64,000 nt of DNA from NCBI GenBank assembly GCA_947628795.1, contig CANRBF010000008.1, positions 1-64,000 of the forward strand. Direction: 5' to 3'. The notes under the pieces were generated by a model. It worked only from the letters and a program-made list of their open reading frames with translations. It was not told the DNA's origin and searched no databases. Below are positions 16,438 through 23,993 of this stretch, in pieces. A program made the position numbers and the translations under genes. This DNA is from an uncultured Monoglobus sp. Lineage in GTDB: Bacteria; Bacillota; Clostridia; Monoglobales; Monoglobaceae. The number at the start of each line of letters is the position of its first letter. Positions within the stretch are counted from its first letter, which is position 1.

Positions 16438-18508
16438 GGGCCCTTTCCTTGATAATTTTCTCGGCGATGCTCTTGGGCAGCTCCTCGAAATGGCTGGGCT
16501 CCATGGAATACTGACCGCGGCCCTGAGTTCTCGAGCGCAGGTCTGTGGCGTATCCAAACATCTCGGAAAGCGGCACGTTGGCCGTGATCTCCTGAGCGCC
16601 GTTTCTCGCCTCCATGCCCTGGATCTGTCCGCGGCGGGCGTTAAGGTCACCCATAACGTCGCCCATGTACTCCTCGGGAACGGTGACAACGACCTTCATG
16701 ATAGGCTCAAGGATAACCGAGCTGCCTCTCTTGCAGCCGTCCTTGAACGCCATCGAGCCGGCGATCTTAAACGCCATCTCGGACGAGTCGACCTCATGGT
16801 ACGAGCCGTCTACCAGCGTGCACTTTACGTCAACAACCGGATAGCCGGCGAGAACGCCCGTCTGCATAGCGCCCTGGATACCCGCATCAACAGCGGGGAT
16901 ATACTCCTTGGGTATCGCTCCGCCGACGATCTTGTTCTCGAATATATAGCCTTCGCCGGGCTCAAGGGGCTCGATGTCCATAACAACGTGTCCGTACTGT
17001 CCTTTACCGCCCGACTGACGCGCGTACTTGTGGTCAACGTGAACAGGCTTTCTGATGGTCTCGCGGTAGGATACCTGCGGATTGCCGACATTGGCCTCAA
17101 CTCTGAACTCGCGGAGCAATCTGTCAACGATGATCTCCAGATGGAGCTCGCCCATGCCGGCGATGATCGTCTGACCCGTTTCGTCGTCTGTGTATGTCCT
17201 GAATGTGGGGTCCTCCTCGGCCAGCTTTGCGAGCGCGATGCCCATCTTTTCCTGACCTGCTTTGGTCTTGGGCTCGATGGCGACGCGGATAACGGGCTCG
17301 GGGAATTCCATTGACTCAAGTATTACCGGATGATCCTCGTCGCAGAGGGTGTCTCCCGTGGTGGTGTTTTTAAGACCGACCGCCGCGGCGATATCGCCGG
17401 AATATACCATCTCGATATCTTCTCTGTGGTTGGAGTGCATCTGAAGGATGCGTCCTACTCTCTCTTTGTTGTCCTTGACCGAGTTATACACATGCGAACC
17501 GCTCTTTAAGGTTCCCGAATATACTCTGAAGAAGCACAGCTTACCCACAAACGGGTCAGTCATGATCTTAAACGCCAGAGCCGAGAAAGGCTCCTCGTCG
17601 GACGCGTGACGCACCGTCTCCTCGTCGGTTCTGGGAACCGTGCCGGTGATCGGCGGAACGTCCAGCGGCGACGGCATAAAGTCGATGACCGCGTCGAGCA
17701 TGTTCTGAACGCCCTTGTTTCTGTAGGACGAGCCGCACAGCACGGGAACCATCTCGTTGGCTATCGTCGCCTTGCGTATCGCCGTTTTGATCTCCTGCTC
17801 GGTGAGCTCGCCTTCCTCGAGATACTTGTCCATGAGCACCTCGTCGGTCTCGGCAACAGACTCAAGCAGCGCCTCTCTGTACTCGGCGGCCTTGTCGGCC
17901 ATGTCCGCGGGGATCTCCTCAACTCGCTCGTCCTGTCCAAGCTCGTCGTAGTATACATACGCCTTCATTTGGATCAGGTCGATGAGACCCTTGAACTCGT
18001 CCTCGGCTCCTATGGGGAGCTGGATCGGTACCGCGTTGCAGTTTAAGCGCTCCTTCATCATGTCAACAACGTTGTAAAAATCGGCGCCCATAATGTCCAT
18101 CTTGTTGACGTAAACCATTCTGGGTACCTGATACTTGTCAGCCTGACGCCAAACGGTCTCAGACTGCGGCTCAACGCCGCCCTTCGCACAGAGGACCGTA
18201 ACACTGCCGTCCAGCACGCGGAGCGATCGCTCGACCTCAACGGTGAAGTCAACGTGTCCGGGTGTGTCGATAATGTTGATCCTGTGGTTCTTCCACTGCG
18301 CCGTGGTAGCGGCGGATGTAATCGTGATACCACGCTCCTGCTCCTGCTCCATCCAGTCCATCGTGGCGGCGCCTTCGTGCACCTCGCCGATCTTGTGAAC
18401 GCGGCCCGTGTAGAACAGAATACGCTCGGTGGTTGTCGTCTTACCGGCATCTATATGAGCCATGATGCCTATATTTCTGGTTTTCTCTAATGAAAACGCT
18501 CTACCCAT
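16427..18508 (-). CDS. fusA: Elongation factor G
   Basis: 693 residues, full length. Translocation GTPase. Motifs: [15 protein letters not shown] (about 17), the [14 protein letters not shown] switch, DTPGHVDFT (about 82), NKMD (about 136) and the GSSYRNKG segment; domains III-V continue to a normal C-terminus ([20 protein letters not shown]). SD AAGGAG lies 8 bases before the ATG. Upstream, between rpsG and fusA, lies an odd 350-base region with a 105-bp tandem repeat, so fusA expression may be separated from rpsL-rpsG. Confidence 0.99.
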   Translation of the reverse strand: MGRAFSLEKTRNIGIMAHIDAGKTTTTERILFYTGRVHKIGEVHEGAATMDWMEQEQERGITITSAATTAQWKNHRINIIDTPGHVDFTVEVERSLRVLDGSVTVLCAKGGVEPQSETVWRQADKYQVPRMVYVNKMDIMGADFYNVVDMMKERLNCNAVPIQLPIGAEDEFKGLIDLIQMKAYVYYDELGQDERVEEIPADMADKAAEYREALLESVAETDEVLMDKYLEEGELTEQEIKTAIRKATIANEMVPVLCGSSYRNKGVQNMLDAVIDFMPSPLDVPPITGTVPRTDEETVRHASDEEPFSALAFKIMTDPFVGKLCFFRVYSGTLKSGSHVYNSVKDNKERVGRILQMHSNHREDIEMVYSGDIAAAVGLKNTTTGDTLCDEDHPVILESMEFPEPVIRVAIEPKTKAGQEKMGIALAKLAEEDPTFRTYTDDETGQTIIAGMGELHLEIIVDRLLREFRVEANVGNPQVSYRETIRKPVHVDHKYARQSGGKGQYGHVVMDIEPLEPGEGYIFENKIVGGAIPKEYIPAVDAGIQGAMQTGVLAGYPVVDVKCTLVDGSYHEVDSSEMAFKIAGSMAFKDGCKRGSSVILEPIMKVVVTVPEEYMGDVMGDLNARRGQIQGMEARNGAQEITANVPLSEMFGYATDLRSRTQGRGQYSMEPSHFEELPKSIAEKIIKERAQND

Positions 18509-18859
18509 AAAAAACTCCTTCCAACAACGTAGTGATTAGCGATTAGTGAATAGCGAATAGAAACGCCATTCGCAGGTAATTCGCAAAAACATTACGTTGT
18601 CAAATTCCATAATGTCTGATCTTGAAGTATAAGTTTGTAACACTCAGCTTTCGCGAAGAAATTTTGCTCAGATTTGTCTGCTAGGCCACGCGCCGCGTAT
18701 CGAGATACGCAAGTGCTCCGAAATGACAAAGATGAGTGAAATCTCAACTAATATCTCGCGAAGAAATTTTGCCCGGATTTTCCTGCTAGGCCGCCCGCCG
18801 CGTATCGAGATACGCAAGGACGACGAAGCGGTAAAGACGGGTGAAATTTCACAGCGAGA
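18509..18859. other. rpsG-fusA spacer, filled by repeats
   Basis: 350 bases without a gene. Next to fusA (18529-18560) is a short repeat of GATTAGTGAATAGCG type, shared with 22108-22140. The rest is two tandem copies of a 105-bp unit. The open frame from 18723 on the plus strand is only the antisense of these repeats. Confidence 0.75.
18529..18560. repeat. Short dispersed repeat (GATTAGTGATTAGCG type), copy 1
   Basis: GTAGTGATTAGCGATTAGTG followed by AATAGCGAATAG. A nearly identical stretch lies at 22108-22140, also beside a gene boundary. It is itself made of 8-9 base near-repeats. Confidence 0.7.
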
Positions 18860-18860
18860 T
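18651..18860. repeat. Two tandem 105-bp repeat units between rpsG and fusA
   Basis: Unit 1 is 18651-18755, unit 2 is 18756-18860; both begin TCGCGAAGAAATTTTGC and share CTGCTAGGCC and the palindrome GCGTATCGAGATACGC (7-bp arms). I judge roughly three quarters of positions identical. Unit 2 ends at the rpsG stop codon. In the operon mRNA each unit would form a short hairpin. Confidence 0.8.
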
Positions 18861-19330
18861 TACCAGCGGAAGCTTGCGAAGGCTTTATTCGCCTCTGCCA
18901 TTCTGTGAGTGTCTTCTTTTCTCTTGTACGCGCCGCCTGTGCTGTTTGTGGCGTCCATGAGCTCGTTCGCGAGTCTCTCGGCCATCGTTCTTTCGCCGCG
19001 CTGTCTTGAAAACTGTGTTATCCATCTGAGTCCCAGTGTCTGGCGTCTCTCGGGTCTAACCTCGATAGGCACCTGGTAGTTGGCTCCGCCGATACGGCGA
19101 GCCTTTACCTCTAAGACCGGCATAACATTGTTCATGGCGTCCTCAAAAACGTCAACGGGATTCTTTCCCGTTCTTTCTTTTATGATGTCAAAAGCATCAT
19201 AAACTATTCTCTGAGCTACGCCCTTCTTTCCGTCGAGCATGATGTTGTTGATCAGTCTTGTTACGATCTTGCTGTTATAAACAGGATCGGGCAAAACATC
19301 TCGACGGGCAATATGACCTCTTCTAGGCAC
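18860..19330 (-). CDS. rpsG: 30S ribosomal protein S7
   Basis: 156 residues, full length ([20 protein letters not shown] to NKAFASFRW). It nucleates assembly of the 16S rRNA head and contacts the E-site tRNA. The start codon is GTG at 19330 with GGAGGGG about 10 bases upstream. It lies 140 bases downstream of rpsL; that spacer contains a hairpin TAGCGG-TGATAAG-CCGCTA on the mRNA. In E. coli S7 represses its own operon through the rpsL-rpsG spacer, so this structured spacer may have a similar role. Confidence 0.99.
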   Translation of the reverse strand: MPRRGHIARRDVLPDPVYNSKIVTRLINNIMLDGKKGVAQRIVYDAFDIIKERTGKNPVDVFEDAMNNVMPVLEVKARRIGGANYQVPIEVRPERRQTLGLRWITQFSRQRGERTMAERLANELMDATNSTGGAYKRKEDTHRMAEANKAFASFRW

Positions 19331-19470
19331 TTTCTTCCCCTCCTTACTTCATAGCGGCTTATCACCGCTAAGGTACTCAATGTCTTTTGATACACTGTCG
19401 CGCACATAGGTCATATATAAATCTTTATATATAAACATAGTGCACACATTTAATTCCGCACGGCCGAGAC

Positions 19471-19881
19471 TTACTTGGGTCTCTTTGTGCCGTACTTCGA
19501 TCTTCCCTGTCTGCGGGTATCAACTCCCGAGGTATCAAGCGTACCGCGGATGATGTGATAACGCACACCGGGGAGGTCCTTGATACGTCCGCCGCGAATC
19601 ATAACAACGCTATGCTCCTGCAGGTTGTGTCCGATTCCGGGAATGTACGCCGAAACCTCGATACCGTTTGTAAGACGCACTCTGGCAACCTTGCGCAGCG
19701 CCGAGTTCGGCTTTTTGGGCGTCATGGTTCTTACCGAAGTGCAAACGCCTCTCTTCTGAGGAGAGGACTGATCGGTCGGGCGCTTTTTGATGGTATTCAT
19801 ACCCTTCTGCAGCGCGGGAGCCGTTGACTTTTTCTCAACCGTCGATCTGCCCCTTCTTACTAATTGGTTAAATGTTGGCAA
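19471..19881 (-). CDS. rpsL: 30S ribosomal protein S12
   Basis: 136 residues. Decoding-centre protein; the conserved [15 protein letters not shown] segment (about 41-55) and the later [13 protein letters not shown] are present, with Lys at the streptomycin-sensitive position of the KKPNS motif. By homology the protein begins [12 protein letters not shown], which makes the start a TTG at 19881 with GGAGGTG 6-7 bases upstream; the longer reading from GTG at 19890 would use that SD as coding sequence. First gene of the str operon. Confidence 0.97.
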   Translation of the reverse strand: MPTFNQLVRRGRSTVEKKSTAPALQKGMNTIKKRPTDQSSPQKRGVCTSVRTMTPKKPNSALRKVARVRLTNGIEVSAYIPGIGHNLQEHSVVMIRGGRIKDLPGVRYHIIRGTLDTSGVDTRRQGRSKYGTKRPK

Positions 19882-19920
19882 TATGTTCACCTCCGTACAT
19901 ATAGATTTGCTCGCCGTCTT

Positions 19921-19939
19921 TTGGGCGCACTACGCCCAA
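19921..19939 (-). promoter_or_regulatory. Leader hairpin of the str operon
   Basis: On the mRNA strand TTGGGCG-TAGTG-CGCCCAA, perfect 7-bp stem, between the promoter and the rpsL SD. Possibly a target for autogenous control or mRNA stability. Confidence 0.5.
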
Positions 19940-19953
19940 TGAGCGACCATTTC

Positions 19954-19981
19954 ATTATAACACATATTCCCTGTTTGTCAA
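19954..19981 (-). promoter_or_regulatory. Promoter of the str operon
   Basis: Minus strand TTGACA (19981-19976), 16-base spacer, TATAAT (19959-19954). A near-consensus promoter, fitting ribosomal protein genes. Confidence 0.8.
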
Positions 19982-20062
19982 GCATTTTTTGGATTTTGTG
20001 CGTTATAGCCAAACAAAGTAAATTTTATTTTTTGTATGCGGTAAACTTGCCCATAATAAAGC

Positions 20063-20091
20063 TTGAAAATTTCTTTTTCTTCTGATATAAT
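20063..20091 (+). promoter_or_regulatory. Promoter of the serine hydrolase gene
   Basis: TTGAAA (20063-20068), 17-base spacer, TATAAT (20086-20091). The gene starts at 20143. Confidence 0.7.
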
Positions 20092-20142
20092 ATCAAAGTA
20101 TCGCAAGATTCGACAAAAAATTAATTTGAAAGGAACTTGGCC

Positions 20143-21261
20143 TTGAAGCGAAAAATACTTATTTGTTTGATAATAGCGGCGCTGCTGACCGCGGCGGCCG
20201 TTTCGGCTCATGAATATTGCAAAGCCGCGACGGTGTACCGCCCGGACGAGACCCTCGAAGTACCCGCGAGGGACATCAACGCGTACCTGAACGACGGCTG
20301 GTACGACGCGCCCGTCGTCAATATATACCGCGCCGACGGTCTGGTTTCCTGCGTCTATCAAAGCGACGCCGACTTTCATTTAAGCAACGGCTGGTTCCCC
20401 GAGCCGGTGGTCCTGCTTTACAATTCGGAGGGACGCAGCGAATACATACCGCAGACCGAGGCGGCGGCGTATGTCGAAAGCGGCTGGACAAGCGACCCGC
20501 CCTCAAGGGAGAGCCTTGAAGATTTAAAAGCCGAAATAGTTGATTACTTATCAAGGCGCGCGGGCGACTGGGGCGTTTTTGTGAAGCGGACGGACACCAA
20601 CGAGTATTTGTCGATAGGCGAGCGCTCGTATTCAAGCGCCAGCCTGATAAAGCTGTTCTGCATGAACGCGGTGTACACCGCGATAAACGACGGCTCTATA
20701 ACAAAGACCGACGAGATCGCCGATGACCTTGAGCAGATGATAACCGAAAGCAGCAACGCCGCCTTTAACCGACTGACGGAAATTCTCGGCGGCGGCAGCA
20801 CGGCGGAAGGATTTGAAAAAGATGACGAGATAATCAAATCTCTGGGCTTTAGCAACACGCAGCACATGTCGGAGCTGATCGACGAGAGCGGAGACCACGC
20901 CATCTATTTGGCGGCGAATTTGACCTCGCCCATGGACTGCGGACTGCTGCTTGAAAAGATTTATGACAGGGAGCTGGTTACGGAAGAGGCCAGCGCCGAA
21001 ATGCAGAGCCTGCTGCTGCGCCAGACGCGGACATGGAAGATCCCCGAATCGCTGCCCGAGGGAACCGTGGTCGCCAATAAGACCGGAGAAAACAACAACG
21101 TCGAGGGAGACGCGGCGATTGTCTACTCCCCCGCCTGCGACTATATTATATGCGTGATAGGCAACGGAGACATGTCGAGCGGAGTAGAAACGATACAAAC
21201 CGTGTCAAGAATGACATACGATTATTTTAACGGCGAAGTGCCGAAAGGAGAACGAACATGA
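20143..21261 (+). CDS. Secreted class A beta-lactamase-like serine hydrolase with GW-type N-terminal repeats
   Basis: 372 residues; start TTG at 20143, eight bases after AAAGGA (the TTG at 20137 is too close to it). A signal segment (ILICLIIAALLTAAAVSA) is followed by three short repeats, about residues 30-125, each of the form Y/FLxxGWYxxPVVxxYxxDG (AYLNDGWYDAPVVNIY, HLSNGWFPEPVVLLY, AYVESGWTSDPP). The catalytic domain has the SxxK serine in SASLIKLF (about 165), the SxN loop ESSNAAFNRL (about 202) and KTG in VVANKTGENNN (about 308). This set is shared by class A beta-lactamases and PBP-like esterases. The repeats argue for a wall-associated peptidase/esterase rather than a resistance enzyme. 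Overlaps the next gene by 4 bases. Confidence 0.85.
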   Translation: MKRKILICLIIAALLTAAAVSAHEYCKAATVYRPDETLEVPARDINAYLNDGWYDAPVVNIYRADGLVSCVYQSDADFHLSNGWFPEPVVLLYNSEGRSEYIPQTEAAAYVESGWTSDPPSRESLEDLKAEIVDYLSRRAGDWGVFVKRTDTNEYLSIGERSYSSASLIKLFCMNAVYTAINDGSITKTDEIADDLEQMITESSNAAFNRLTEILGGGSTAEGFEKDDEIIKSLGFSNTQHMSELIDESGDHAIYLAANLTSPMDCGLLLEKIYDRELVTEEASAEMQSLLLRQTRTWKIPESLPEGTVVANKTGENNNVEGDAAIVYSPACDYIICVIGNGDMSSGVETIQTVSRMTYDYFNGEVPKGERT

Positions 21262-21701
21262 GCGCGCCCGACAGAGCGAAAGAATTATTTTTAAGCGGAA
21301 TGAACTGCGCCCAGGCGGTGGTCTGCGCCTTCGCCGACCGTTTCGGGATAGACGAGAAAACGGTGATGAAATTTTCGGAGGGCCTTGGCGGAGGCATGAG
21401 CCGCCTGCGCCTGACCTGCGGCGCGGTATCGGCCATGGCGATGGTCGCGGGACTGAAGCTCGGCAAAGGCGAGGCCGGCGACGTTAAGAGCCGAAGCGAG
21501 GTGTACGCGGCGGTCCAAAAAATGGCGGGCGAGTTTAAAGAAAAAAACGGCTCGCTGATCTGCCGCGAGCTTTTGGGCAGCGCCCTGCCCAAGGACAACG
21601 GGCCGAGCCCCGAGGCGCGCACCGCGGAATATTATAAAAAGCGCCCCTGCGCCGAGTATATCCGAGACTGCGCCGAGATAATCGAAAAAAATCTGTTTTA
21701 A
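21258..21701 (+). CDS. C_GCAxxG_C_C family redox protein
   Basis: 147 residues. The family is named for its cysteine pattern, visible here as MNCAQAVVCAF (about 15), LTCGAVSAMAMVAG (about 52) and later Cys in ICRELLG and RPCAEYIRDCAEII. Proteins of this kind are predicted cytoplasmic metal or heme-type redox proteins, common in anaerobes. No signal peptide. Its ATG overlaps the stop of the upstream serine hydrolase (ATGA), so it is translationally coupled, although the upstream product is exported. Precise role unknown. Confidence 0.88.
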   Translation: MSAPDRAKELFLSGMNCAQAVVCAFADRFGIDEKTVMKFSEGLGGGMSRLRLTCGAVSAMAMVAGLKLGKGEAGDVKSRSEVYAAVQKMAGEFKEKNGSLICRELLGSALPKDNGPSPEARTAEYYKKRPCAEYIRDCAEIIEKNLF

Positions 21702-21707
21702 AAAGTT

Positions 21708-21739
21708 TTGCCGCGGGTCTAAGCTCCCGCGGCAATTTT
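21708..21739. terminator. Bidirectional terminator
   Basis: Arms TTGCCGCGGG (21708-21717) and CCCGCGGCAA (21726-21735) with an 8-base loop, followed by TTTTC on the plus strand and preceded by AAAA, so it can serve both convergent genes. Confidence 0.8.
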
Positions 21740-22023
21740 CATTCTTTGCCCTCCAGAGCCTTGAGCCGCTCATCGTGGCGGCCAAGCTCCTGGCTGTGCT
21801 TGCTGAGCATTCCGGCCAGCTCGTCAAGCTCTCTGCTGTGAGAGTTGAGCCGCCTCTCGTGCTTGTCGTAGTTTCGGTTCAGCTGATCGATGGCGTCGGT
21901 CAAACGCACGATGTTCATATTCAGGTCGCTTATTGGCTTGAAGCATTTGAGCAGCAGCCCGGCAAATCCGCCCACAGACACCAGAGCCACGATAAGCATA
22001 CCCAAAAATTCACTGCCGTTCAT
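21739..22023 (-). CDS. Small membrane-anchored coiled-coil protein
   Basis: 94 residues. The ATG at 22023 has AAAGG 9 bases upstream; a longer frame reaches 22269 but runs through repeat DNA. One transmembrane helix (residues 6-26, LGMLIVALVSVGGFAGLLL) is followed by a highly charged heptad-rich helix (about 35-90: IDQLNRNYDKHERRLNSHSR, LSKHSQELGRHDERLKAL). The layout resembles XhlA/BhlA-type small membrane proteins next to phage lysins or holins, but there are no phage genes nearby. Function unknown. Confidence 0.7.
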   Translation of the reverse strand: MNGSEFLGMLIVALVSVGGFAGLLLKCFKPISDLNMNIVRLTDAIDQLNRNYDKHERRLNSHSRELDELAGMLSKHSQELGRHDERLKALEGKE

Positions 22024-22107
22024 TTGTATCACCTTTCTTTGATTCTGTTTATATTTCGCCCCGATACTATTATATAACGATCCCCGTGTCTTTGTGTGCC
22101 AACGAAC

Positions 22108-22140
22108 GTAGTGATTAGTGATTAGCGAATAGCGATTACG
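22108..22140. repeat. Short dispersed repeat (GATTAGTGATTAGCG type), copy 2
   Basis: GTAGTGATTAGTGATTAGCG followed by AATAGCGATTA, matching 18529-18560 apart from a few bases. Confidence 0.7.
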
Positions 22141-22305
22141 CGGAGAAACTTTGGCGAAAATCATTGGCATTTCCCCGCGAACGCAGGAGTCAGGCTCGCC
22201 CCTTGGGGAGAGGCAGCAAAAGATAGGCGCCCCCTTGGGGATAATCAGCAAGCTTGCTTGCGGGTTCAAAGCTATCTTTCAAAATTGCTTGCAATTTTGA
22301 CCAAG

Positions 22306-22426
22306 AGCCTCCTTAATGCTGTCGGGCAAAGCCCGACTGAGGGGGTCCTAATCTCTTCGTTCCCACCTCCGTCTTTTCGCCGATGGCGAAAATCCACCTC
22401 CTCCCGGGAGGAGGCAAACTAGCGTC
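22306..22426. repeat. Structured intergenic repeats, copies C1 and C2
   Basis: C1 (about 22306-22350) has inner stem GTCGGGC-AAA-GCCCGAC. C2 (about 22360-22424) has CCCACCTCCGTC, inner stem TTTTCGCC-GAT-GGCGAAAA, then CCACCTCCTCCCGGGAGGAGG. C2 is the reverse-complement orientation of B2 at 3038-3093 with a wholly different inner stem. Confidence 0.75.
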
Positions 22427-22441
22427 CGAACGCGAGTGTTT

Positions 22442-22548
22442 TTACATATTCTCATACATGCTGTATAGGTTATAGTAGATGCCTTTTTGGGCGAGGAGCT
22501 CTTTGTGGGTGCCCTGCTCCTCTATTCCCTTTTCGGTGAGGACGAGGA
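22442..22548 (-). pseudogene. 3'-terminal fragment of an ABC exporter gene (left duplicate)
   Basis: Encodes the last 34 residues of an ABC transporter (LTEKGIEEQGTHKELLAQKG, then IYYNLYSMYENM) and a TAA stop. The stretch 22444-22546 matches 25539-25641, the end of the intact exporter gene, with 8 mismatches in 103 bases, and the encoded residues are identical. The rest of the gene is missing here; the sequence breaks off at 22547. It marks the left border of the restriction-modification island. Confidence 0.85.
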
Positions 22549-22700
22549 CACAGGCTTTATGGATTTTGTGATTGCAAAGGGACATTCCTCTTTTAGTCTG
22601 CCAGCTCCCTACACTAAGGAACATCGTGCAACGACGAATAGATACACAATGGAATATAACCTTTTTCGAAAGTAAAATAAAAAACATAAAAAATCGAAAA
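22549..22700. other. Left flank of the island, no recognisable gene
   Basis: About 150 bases between the ABC fragment and the methyltransferase promoter. Short open frames exist on both strands but lack an SD and resemble no family I know. Confidence 0.5.
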
Positions 22701-22705
22701 AAGTA

Positions 22706-22734
22706 TAGACAAACACAACAAAGCGTGATATAAT
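22706..22734 (+). promoter_or_regulatory. Promoter of the methyltransferase gene
   Basis: TAGACA (22706-22711), 17-base spacer, TATAAT (22729-22734). Transcription would begin near 22741, inside the palindrome described next. Confidence 0.75.
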
Positions 22735-22760
22735 GTTTTGTGAAGTGAAGTTCACAAAAC
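22735..22760. promoter_or_regulatory. Probable operator: perfect 10-bp inverted repeat at the transcription start
   Basis: GTTTTGTGAA (22735-22744), spacer GTGAAG, TTCACAAAAC (22751-22760). It abuts the -10 box and ends directly before the AGGAGG. A protein bound here would block the promoter; the obvious candidate is the N-terminal HTH domain of the methyltransferase itself. Confidence 0.7.
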
Positions 22761-22775
22761 AGGAGGAAACGCCTA

Positions 22776-23909
22776 ATGAACAGAGTGAAAGAAATACGAA
22801 AAGAGCGTGGCATCACACAAGAGTGTTTAGCGAATATGATTTCAATTAGCCGAAAATACCTTTCTATGATTGAAGCACAAAACGCCACACCCTCTATCTC
22901 CATCGCAATTAACATTGGAAATGCGTTAGAAGTTTCTATCGACAAAATATTTATTGATACTAAGCTTGATACTCCGATCACCTATCCAAAACCTATGCGC
23001 TATATTGATTTATTTTGTGGGATAGGCGGATTCCGTTATGCTGCGCAGTCTGCTTTTAAAAAGATAGGTTTATCTGGAAAATGTGTGTTTAGTAGCGATA
23101 TAGATAAGTATGCGCAGGAAAGTTATGCGGCAAATTTTTCTGAAGTACCCGCAGGAGATATAACAAAAATTGATGAAAAAAATATACCAGATTTCGATTT
23201 GCTATTTGGCGGATTTCCTTGCCAAGCCTTTTCGATTTGCGGTCTGCAAAAGGGCTTTGCCGATACCACACGCGGAACGCTGTTTTTCGATATTGCAAGA
23301 ATAATCAAGGAAAAACGTCCACAAGCGTTTGTTCTTGAAAACGTAAAAAACCTTGCAAGTCACAATAATGGAAATACGCTCAAAACAATTCTCCATGTGT
23401 TAAGAGATGAACTCGGTTATCACGTTGATTATCACTTATTAAATGCGCTTGACTTTGGGCTTCCTCAAAAAAGAGAACGTATTGTTATTGTTGGTTCACA
23501 AAAGCCTTTTGAAATGAATTGGGCTTTTAATATTTCAAGCAAAAAAACGCTTAGTGATATACTTGAAAAAAACGTAGCAAGAAAATATTATGCGTCATCC
23601 GACATTGTTGAAAAAAGAAAATCTATGCACTGTGCGAAAGAATATCCGTCGATTTGGCACGAAAATAAATCGGGGAACATATCGTCATATCCATATAGTT
23701 GCGCATTGAGGGCGGGGGCGAGCTACAATTATCTTTTAGTTAATGGGGAACGCCGATTGACGCCAAGAGAAATGTTGCGGTTACAAGGATTTCCCGATAA
23801 TTTCAAAATTGTCGTTTCAGATGCGCAAATACGAAAACAAGCAGGCAATGCAATTCCTGTTGATATGATTGCCGCTGTTATTGAACGATTTTTGCCGTTA
23901 GCTTTTTGA
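22776..23909 (+). CDS. DNA (cytosine-5) methyltransferase with N-terminal HTH domain
   Basis: 377 residues. Residues 1-65 are an XRE-type helix-turn-helix (GITQECLANMISISRKYLSM, then IEAQNATPSISIAINI). The C5 methyltransferase fold follows: motif I DLFCGIGGFR (about 78), motif IV GGFPCQAFS with the catalytic Cys (about 149), motif VI ENVKNL (about 188), motif VIII QKRERIVIVG (about 231), and motifs IX-X RRLTPREMLRLQGFPDNF and QAGNAIPVDMIA (about 325-365). The target-recognition region is about 245-320; the site methylated cannot be read by eye. HTH-methyltransferase fusions such as M.SsoII and M.EcoRII repress their own genes, and a perfect palindrome sits on this promoter. The AT-rich composition differs sharply from the neighbours. 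SD AGGAGG is 9 bases upstream. Confidence 0.96.
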   Translation: MNRVKEIRKERGITQECLANMISISRKYLSMIEAQNATPSISIAINIGNALEVSIDKIFIDTKLDTPITYPKPMRYIDLFCGIGGFRYAAQSAFKKIGLSGKCVFSSDIDKYAQESYAANFSEVPAGDITKIDEKNIPDFDLLFGGFPCQAFSICGLQKGFADTTRGTLFFDIARIIKEKRPQAFVLENVKNLASHNNGNTLKTILHVLRDELGYHVDYHLLNALDFGLPQKRERIVIVGSQKPFEMNWAFNISSKKTLSDILEKNVARKYYASSDIVEKRKSMHCAKEYPSIWHENKSGNISSYPYSCALRAGASYNYLLVNGERRLTPREMLRLQGFPDNFKIVVSDAQIRKQAGNAIPVDMIAAVIERFLPLAF

Positions 23910-23928
23910 AAAAATTTTCAAAAAAATG

Positions 23929-23957
23929 TAGAAATATTTTTTGTTTTGTGTTATAAT
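23929..23957 (+). promoter_or_regulatory. Promoter of the putative endonuclease gene
   Basis: TAGAAA (23929-23934), 17-base spacer, TATAAT (23952-23957), just after the methyltransferase stop. It resembles the methyltransferase promoter in its TAGA -35 box. Confidence 0.55.
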
Positions 23958-23985
23958 CCTCTATGTATATAAAACTATATGGAGG
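23958..23985 (+). promoter_or_regulatory. Hairpin that can hide the endonuclease SD
   Basis: CCTCTATGTA (23958-23967) can pair with TATATGGAGG (23976-23985) through 10 positions, two of them G-U; the loop is 8 bases. The 3' arm is the GGAGG ribosome binding site of the next gene. A transcript starting at the local promoter (near 23964) would lack the first bases of the 5' arm, whereas read-through from the methyltransferase would contain it all. Confidence 0.5.
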
Positions 23986-23993
23986 ATTATTTT

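Larger units (their letters stand above)
22024..22441. other. Repeat-filled intergenic region left of the restriction-modification island
   Basis: No gene. It contains copy 2 of the GATTAGTG repeat (22108-22140), scrambled structured repeats C1 and C2, and an AAGCTTGC-type hairpin near 22250 (CAGCAAGC with GCTTGC) and another at 22283-22301 (AAAATTGC with GCAATTTT). Confidence 0.75.

Noticed and set aside
18723-18908. Plus-strand ORF in the rpsG-fusA spacer
   Set aside because: It lies entirely in the 105-bp tandem repeats and the rpsG end, without SD.
20143-21261. Antibiotic-resistance beta-lactamase
   Set aside because: Only the SxxK, SxN and KTG motifs can be seen; the Glu-rich omega loop typical of true class A enzymes was not recognised, and the N-terminal GW repeats suggest a wall enzyme.
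21739-22023. Prophage holin region
   Set aside because: The small coiled-coil membrane protein resembles XhlA-type proteins, but no lysin, tail or integrase genes lie nearby.
22442-22981. 179-codon minus-strand frame joining the ABC fragment to sequence inside the methyltransferase gene
   Set aside because: Only its last 34 codons resemble a protein; the rest is antisense to the methyltransferase promoter and HTH domain.
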